A program made the position numbers and the translations under genes. The notes below the pieces were generated by a model that was given only the letters and a program-made list of their open reading frames with translations, did not search any database and was not told where the DNA came from. Of a stretch of 8,668 bases of DNA, positions 4,553 to 8,668 are shown piece after piece. This DNA comes from JACDAN01 sp050698015. GTDB taxonomy: Bacteria > Actinomycetota > Thermoleophilia > Gaiellales > Gaiellaceae. The DNA is taken from contig JBOHAU010000193.1 of assembly GCA_050698015.1 (NCBI GenBank), forward strand, positions 1 through 8,668. The letters run 5' to 3'. The stretch's first letter is position 1. Each line of letters starts with the position of its first letter.

Positions 4553-5401
4553 GTGGCGGACTTTCGCTACGTCGTCGCGGACGTATTCACCGACACGCCG
4601 CTCGCCGGGAACCAGGTGGCGGTGTTCACCGACGCACGCGAGCTGCGCGAGGACCAGCTTCAGCGCCTTGCCCGCGAGATCAACTTCTCCGAGACCGCCT
4701 TCGTGTATTCGCCAGAGGAGGACGGCCACGCGCGAATCCGGATCTTCACTCCCAGGGCCGAGCTGCCGTTCGCGGGCCACCCGACGCTTGGAACCGCGTT
4801 CGTGCTCGCGGCGCCGCTCCAACTTGCTGAGATCCGGCTGGAGACGGGGGCGGGGACCGTCCCGGTGACGCTCACGCGCGACGACACGGGAGCGATCGTC
4901 TTTGGCCGGATGACGCAGCCGATCCCGACTGTCGAGCCGTATGACCGCGAGGAGGAGCTGCTCGACGTGCTCGGCGTCGAGGGCTCCGACCTCCCGGTCG
5001 AGCTCTACGACAACGGGATGCGGCATGTCTACGTCGCGCTTCCCTCCGAGGAGGCCGTCGTCTCGCTTCGGCCCGACCTCGGCCGGCTCGCAGATCTGCC
5101 GCCGGTGCTCGGGATCAACACGTTCGCGGGCTCGGGGGACCGTTGGAAGACTCGGATGTTCGCGCCCGCCGGGGGCGTGCCCGAGGATCCGGCGACGGGC
5201 TCGGCAGCCGGTCCGCTTGCCGTGCACCTCGCGCGGCACGGACGGATCGCATTCGGCGACGAGATCGAGATCTCTCAAGGGGCCGAGATCGCCCGCCCGT
5301 CGACGCTGTACGCCCGGGCCGACGGGTCGGCGGACGTGGTGACTCGCGTCGAGGTGGGCGGCTCCGCCGTCGTCGTCGCTCGCGGCGAGTTTCGCCTCTA
5401 G
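4553..5401 (+). CDS. PhzF family isomerase/epimerase-like protein
   Basis: This 282-residue protein has the family's usual length and diaminopimelate-epimerase-like two-lobe fold. Family motifs are in order: DVFTDTPLAGNQVAVF (10-25), the catalytic Glu47 in FSETAFV, FTPRAELPFAGHPTLGTA (65-82) with His76, EDPATGSAAGPLAVHL (211-226) with Asp212 and Ser217, and QG/RPS near 242-250. Compared with PhzF (Glu45, His74, Asp208, Ser213), all key residues are present, so it should be catalytically competent. True PhzF isomerises trans-2,3-dihydro-3-hydroxyanthranilate. Most relatives act on unknown substrates, and no other phenazine gene is here, so phenazine synthesis is not implied. Start is GTG 4553, preceded only by a weak GAGAG. 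The stop TAG (5399-5401) directly abuts the stop of the converging GH38 gene. Confidence 0.9.
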   Translation: MADFRYVVADVFTDTPLAGNQVAVFTDARELREDQLQRLAREINFSETAFVYSPEEDGHARIRIFTPRAELPFAGHPTLGTAFVLAAPLQLAEIRLETGAGTVPVTLTRDDTGAIVFGRMTQPIPTVEPYDREEELLDVLGVEGSDLPVELYDNGMRHVYVALPSEEAVVSLRPDLGRLADLPPVLGINTFAGSGDRWKTRMFAPAGGVPEDPATGSAAGPLAVHLARHGRIAFGDEIEISQGAEIARPSTLYARADGSADVVTRVEVGGSAVVVARGEFRL

Positions 5402-7657
5402 CTAGCTCAACTCGACGCTCCGAACCTCCCAGGCACGGAGCTCTAGCTCGGTCGCCCCGAACTTCGCGGCCACCGGGGTGGGGCTCTCGTTTGCGAGGCG
5501 CGCCTGGAGCGCGCGGTTCCGCCGTCGCAGCGACGACAGGACGACTCCCTCGCCTCGGAGCTCCGGCCCCCTCTCTTCGCGCTGATCGCCTCCGCCGCTC
5601 ACGTTCACGGCCAGGAAGGGATGCCGGTAGCGCTCGGCTTGCGCGAGCACGCCGGCGTCGCGCCAGGTGCCTTCATGCGGGAGGAGGGCGAAGCCGACGC
5701 TGCAGGGCCCGTGGAGCTGCGCGGCCGGGATCTCGAGCTCCGGTCCTGCCGGCACCTCGCGGTACGGGTGGTCGGTTCGGCTGATCAGCCCGATCGAGCG
5801 CAGCAGCGTCAGCGCGAGCTCACGCCCGCTCACGAGCTCGTACTCCATGACGTGGTCGAGGAGGACTGCGACGCCGCCGGCGTCGACGAAGCCGTAGGCC
5901 GGGAAGGTCGGCAGCGGCAGCTCGCCGTTGCCGCCCTCGGCCTCGAGCCCGCGCTCGACGACCGCGAACTGGCCCTCCGCGGCCGACGTCGACGTCGGTT
6001 CGCCGAGTGGAATGTGGAACCGCACCCGATGATCGGAGCACGGATTCACGAACGCCACCCGCAGCCGGCAGAAGGGCTCGCCGGTGCGGAGCTCGATCGA
6101 GGTTGCGACGTCGACGGGAACCCCCTGCCAGCGATAGCTGCGCACGACCGCGAGCCGGCCACGGACCGGCCCGGGTTCGAGGAGCTCGACGCGTATGTGG
6201 TCCGGATGCTCGACCACGGTGTCGTTCTCGGCCGGCGCGTAGTTGTAGGAGTCGCCTCGGTCGCCGCCGGCCACGATCCGGCCGACGCCGCGCAGGCCGC
6301 CGACCTCGAGCGTGCCGTCCTCCCCGACCGCGACGGCGAGCAGGCCGTTGTCGAGCGCACGCTCATCCGCGCGCACCGGATTCTCGACCTCGCCGCTGCC
6401 CTCGACAGGCCGGAGCGCGATCCATCCGAGCGGCGGGACGCGCACGTTCGCGACGACTCCGTCGCCGACGGCCTGCGTCGCGGCCAGGGAGCCGTCGGGC
6501 AGTTCGAACGCGGACGGCTCCGCCCCAGCAAGCTCCACGAGGCCGACCCGCGGCTCCGGCGAGGGGTTGAGCACGACGACGGTTCCAGCGGGTGCTCGGC
6601 GGCCGGCGAGCGCGGCAGCGTCGGCCGCGAGGCCGTCGGCGATCTGCTCGGCCTCCGCGCACCGCATGAGGACCTGGGCGGAGACTTCGTCCGCCGAGCA
6701 TCCGCAGATCGAGTCGTGGGCCGAGTTCTCCAGCACGCGCCTCCAGGCGAGGTCGAGCAAACGCTCCGGCCATTCCCCGCCGTAGAGGGCCTGGAACGGC
6801 TCCGCGTAGCGCGTCAGGGCCCGCTCGGCGGCCCCCATCGCCGCCTTCAGGTCGATGCGCGCCGAGGTCGTGCCCATCAGGAGATTGGCGCGTGCACCCG
6901 AGCGAAGCTCGCCGCGCCAAGGCACGAGCTCGGAGGGGCGCTCGGCGACCAGGTAGTCCGGCAGGGTCATCACCTCGACGCCGTCGGGGAGTCGCTGCCG
7001 CGGCTCTCGGTGGTCGTCACCGAGCATCACGAGCACCGGGTCGTCTCCGTAGAACGAGCGAACCGAGCTCTCGATCGTCTCCAGCTCGCCGGCGAAGTCC
7101 GTGGTGTCGAGCAGCCTCGCCCCATTCCCGTAGCCGCGGGGGAGGTACTCGGTGCGCACGACCGATCCGTCCGGCGCCTCCCACTCGAACACGTGCGAGT
7201 CGATCGCCGCAGGGACCCCGCGCCAGACCAGCGCTCGGTCGATGCCGGCCAGCCTCAGGATCTGCGGCATCTGCGCCACGTGCCCGAACATGTCGGGCAG
7301 GTAGCCGATCTGCATCGCGCCACCGAGCTCTTCGCCGCGACGCTGTCCCTGCTCGAGGTTGCGGACGATCGTCTCGCCGGAGACGAAGAATTCGTCCATC
7401 AGCGTCTGCCAGGGGCCGATCGCGAGCCGTCCCTCCTCCACGAGCCGCCGGATCCTCGGCTCGGCTTCGGGTCGCACCTCGAGGTAGTCGTCGAGCGTGG
7501 CCAGCTGTCCGTCGAGCGTGAACCGATAGCGCTCGTCGGCTTCCATCGCGTCGAGCAGGAGGTCGATCAGGCCGACGAGCTTCAGCCGGAAGGCCTGGAA
7601 GGGGAGGTACCACTCCCGGTCCCAGTGCGTGTGGGGAACGACGCGGACGGCCGCCAA
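5402..7657 (-). CDS. Glycoside hydrolase family 38 (alpha-mannosidase type)
   Basis: From TTG 7657 this is a 751-residue enzyme expected to hydrolyse alpha-mannosidic bonds using zinc. Near the N-terminus is VVPHTHWDREWY, with zinc ligands His11 and Asp13. The motif PDMFGHVAQMPQIL supplies the nucleophile Asp122, and NSAHDSICGCS supplies the fourth ligand His314. These correspond to the HND, D and H ligands known in GH38. The C-terminal half holds the beta-sandwich domains and ends with SVGFALLPHEGTWRD and a final 'ELELRAWEVRSVELS'-type strand. All catalytic residues are present. The frame is open up to 7852, but that extension lacks similarity and runs antisense through the peptidase gene, so I start at TTG just before the conserved core; the exact start is uncertain. 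There is no signal peptide, suggesting cytoplasmic action on imported glycans or mannosylglycerate-like substrates. No transporter is adjacent. Confidence 0.9.
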   Translation of the reverse strand: MAAVRVVPHTHWDREWYLPFQAFRLKLVGLIDLLLDAMEADERYRFTLDGQLATLDDYLEVRPEAEPRIRRLVEEGRLAIGPWQTLMDEFFVSGETIVRNLEQGQRRGEELGGAMQIGYLPDMFGHVAQMPQILRLAGIDRALVWRGVPAAIDSHVFEWEAPDGSVVRTEYLPRGYGNGARLLDTTDFAGELETIESSVRSFYGDDPVLVMLGDDHREPRQRLPDGVEVMTLPDYLVAERPSELVPWRGELRSGARANLLMGTTSARIDLKAAMGAAERALTRYAEPFQALYGGEWPERLLDLAWRRVLENSAHDSICGCSADEVSAQVLMRCAEAEQIADGLAADAAALAGRRAPAGTVVVLNPSPEPRVGLVELAGAEPSAFELPDGSLAATQAVGDGVVANVRVPPLGWIALRPVEGSGEVENPVRADERALDNGLLAVAVGEDGTLEVGGLRGVGRIVAGGDRGDSYNYAPAENDTVVEHPDHIRVELLEPGPVRGRLAVVRSYRWQGVPVDVATSIELRTGEPFCRLRVAFVNPCSDHRVRFHIPLGEPTSTSAAEGQFAVVERGLEAEGGNGELPLPTFPAYGFVDAGGVAVLLDHVMEYELVSGRELALTLLRSIGLISRTDHPYREVPAGPELEIPAAQLHGPCSVGFALLPHEGTWRDAGVLAQAERYRHPFLAVNVSGGGDQREERGPELRGEGVVLSSLRRRNRALQARLANESPTPVAAKFGATELELRAWEVRSVELS

Positions 7658-7697
7658 GCGGGCGGACTCTAAGCCATCGCTGTGCGTAGGTTTCCCT

Positions 7698-8668
7698 GTG
7701 ACCTCGAGAGCGATCGCGATTTGTCTCGCGGCGGCGACGATGGCTGCTGGAGCGGCCGGCGCCGAGCCTGTCTCCCGCTCGCTCGGCCTTCCGTGGGCGG
7801 GCAAGCTCGTCGGCGGCGTGCAACTCGAGGCAGAGGGCGAACACTTCTTCACCTGGGACCACGTGCGCCGACGTTCACCGAACCGGGACTGGCGGCGCTA
7901 CGGCAACGAGCGGCTGGTCCGGACGCTGCTGCTCGTGCTGCGCGAGTACGCCGCCGCCCATCCGAACGCGCCGCGCGTCGGCGTGGGCGACCTCTCACGG
8001 CGGCACGGTGGAGACTTCGGCCCACGCTACGGAGGCATCGGGCACGCATCGCATCAGAACGGTCTCGACGTCGACGTCTACTACCCGCGGCGCGACCGGC
8101 GTGAGCGCCCGCCGAGGGCGTTCCGTCAGATCGACCGCCGGCTCGCGCAGGACCTCGTCGACCGGTTCGTCGCGGCGGGCGCCGCCAAGGTGTTCGTCGG
8201 CCCGCGAACGCGGTTGAGCGGGCCACCGGCGGTCGTCGAAAAGCTGCGCGCGTACCACGACAACCACATGCACGTCCGGCTGCCGGGCGACGGTGTTCGC
8301 TTCGAGCTCGTCGGCGAGAGCACGCGCGGGCAGCCGATCCGCGCGTTCACGCTCGGGTCGGGCCGGCCACGCCTGCTCGTCGTCGGGTCGGTCCACGGGG
8401 ACGAGCCGGCCGGGACGGTCGTCGCGAACCACCTCCTCCACGCGCAACGACCGACACTCGGTTCGCTCTGGGTCGTTCAGGACCTCAACCCCGACGGCCA
8501 CGCTGCCAAGCGGCGCCGGAACGCGAGGGGCGTCGATCTCAACCGAAACTTTCCGCCGGCCTCGGCCTCGGAGCGCGAGACCCGGATCGCGATGCGACTG
8601 ATCCGCCGTCTGCGGCCGGACGTGACGATCTGGTTCCATCAGCCGCAGAGCCTCGTGCGCGCCTGGGG
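7698..8668 (+). CDS. Secreted M74-M14 two-domain murein peptidase, 3' partial
   Basis: The frame starts at GTG 7698, with AGG (7688-7690) seven bases upstream, and remains open at the window end (323 codons seen). Residues 2-22 look like a signal peptide (TSRAIAICLAAATMAAGAAGA). Residues 26-196 match the MepA/M74 LAS-type endopeptidase: SLGLPWAGKLVGGVQL, VGDLSRRHGGDFG, GHASHQNGLDVDVYYP (His116, His119, Asp126) and HDNHMHVRL (His187, His190, His192). His119, Asp126 and His192 correspond to MepA zinc ligands. From about 213 an M14 carboxypeptidase domain follows: GSVHGDEPAG (His233, Glu236), LNPDGHAAKRRRNARGVDLN, RNFP (Arg283), and WFHQP (His314 as third zinc ligand), most like MpaA. The first domain should cut D-Ala-meso-DAP cross-links and the second gamma-D-Glu-meso-DAP bonds. 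It diverges from the GH38 gene across 40 bases. Confidence 0.88.
   Translation, partial: MTSRAIAICLAAATMAAGAAGAEPVSRSLGLPWAGKLVGGVQLEAEGEHFFTWDHVRRRSPNRDWRRYGNERLVRTLLLVLREYAAAHPNAPRVGVGDLSRRHGGDFGPRYGGIGHASHQNGLDVDVYYPRRDRRERPPRAFRQIDRRLAQDLVDRFVAAGAAKVFVGPRTRLSGPPAVVEKLRAYHDNHMHVRLPGDGVRFELVGESTRGQPIRAFTLGSGRPRLLVVGSVHGDEPAGTVVANHLLHAQRPTLGSLWVVQDLNPDGHAAKRRRNARGVDLNRNFPPASASERETRIAMRLIRRLRPDVTIWFHQPQSLVRAW

Noticed and set aside
4373..5278. A 301-codon open frame on the minus strand
   Set aside because: It is antisense to the PhzF-family gene and runs through the stem-loop region. It has low-complexity composition and no family motif.
4553..5401. Evidence for a phenazine biosynthesis cluster
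   Set aside because: Only a PhzF-like gene is present. This family is broad and mostly unrelated to phenazines, and no phzA-E or phzG neighbours are in the window.
5621..7672. A 683-codon open frame on the plus strand
   Set aside because: It is exactly antisense to the GH38 gene, whose catalytic motifs are clear. Its translation is rich in Arg, Glu, Asp and His with no recognisable domain, as expected for the complement of a GC-biased gene.
7995..8639. A 214-codon minus-strand open frame
   Set aside because: It is antisense to the M74-M14 peptidase, whose metal-site motifs run continuously in the plus-strand frame from 7698 to the window end.

Overview
The window is about 8.7 kb of GC-rich chromosomal DNA. 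GTG and TTG starts are common, Shine-Dalgarno sites are weak, and coding frames have GC-rich third positions. Together with the gene content (DUF1361 membrane protein, CoxG-like SRPBCC protein, DrrAB-type ABC exporter, GH38 mannosidase, secreted murein peptidase) this suggests a high-GC Actinomycetota lineage, possibly Thermoleophilia (Gaiellales or Solirubrobacterales). The taxonomic call is an inference. I saw no tRNA, rRNA, CRISPR array, transposase or phage gene.

Layout, left to right. (1) Positions 1-237 hold the C-terminal end of a plus-strand membrane protein. (2) Positions 238-594 carry no intact gene. They contain three copies of an 11-bp motif, a 25-bp imperfect palindrome, a hairpin plus T-run that could terminate minus-strand transcription, and a minus-strand stretch resembling the tail of a DCC1/DUF393 protein, probably a remnant. 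(3) Positions 595-1302 encode a DUF1361 membrane protein on the minus strand. (4) Positions 1303-1627 hold a strong hairpin, a broken signal-peptide-like reading frame and a perfect 14-bp palindrome just before the next start. (5) Positions 1628-2077 encode a CoxG-like SRPBCC protein on the plus strand, converging with (6) a minus-strand cluster: ABC ATPase (4062-3214), ABC permease (3217-2468) and an unrecognised 117-aa protein (2423-2070). (7) Diverging from the ATPase, 4108-4305 encodes a small, very acidic 65-aa protein. (8) Positions 4306-4552 contain four consecutive strong stem-loops. (9) Positions 4553-5401 encode a PhzF-family isomerase on the plus strand. Its stop abuts the stop of (10) a GH38 alpha-mannosidase-type glycosidase on the minus strand (7657-5402). 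(11) Diverging from that, 7698 to the window end encodes a secreted protein with an M74 (MepA-type) murein endopeptidase domain followed by an M14 (MpaA-type) carboxypeptidase domain.

The genes do not form one pathway. The firm functional unit is the ABC exporter pair, translationally coupled by an ATGA overlap. The M74-M14 protein points to peptidoglycan peptide processing outside the membrane. GH38 and PhzF appear to be independent metabolic genes. The parts most worth a second look are the two-domain murein peptidase, the small acidic protein divergent from the exporter, and the stem-loop cluster downstream of it.
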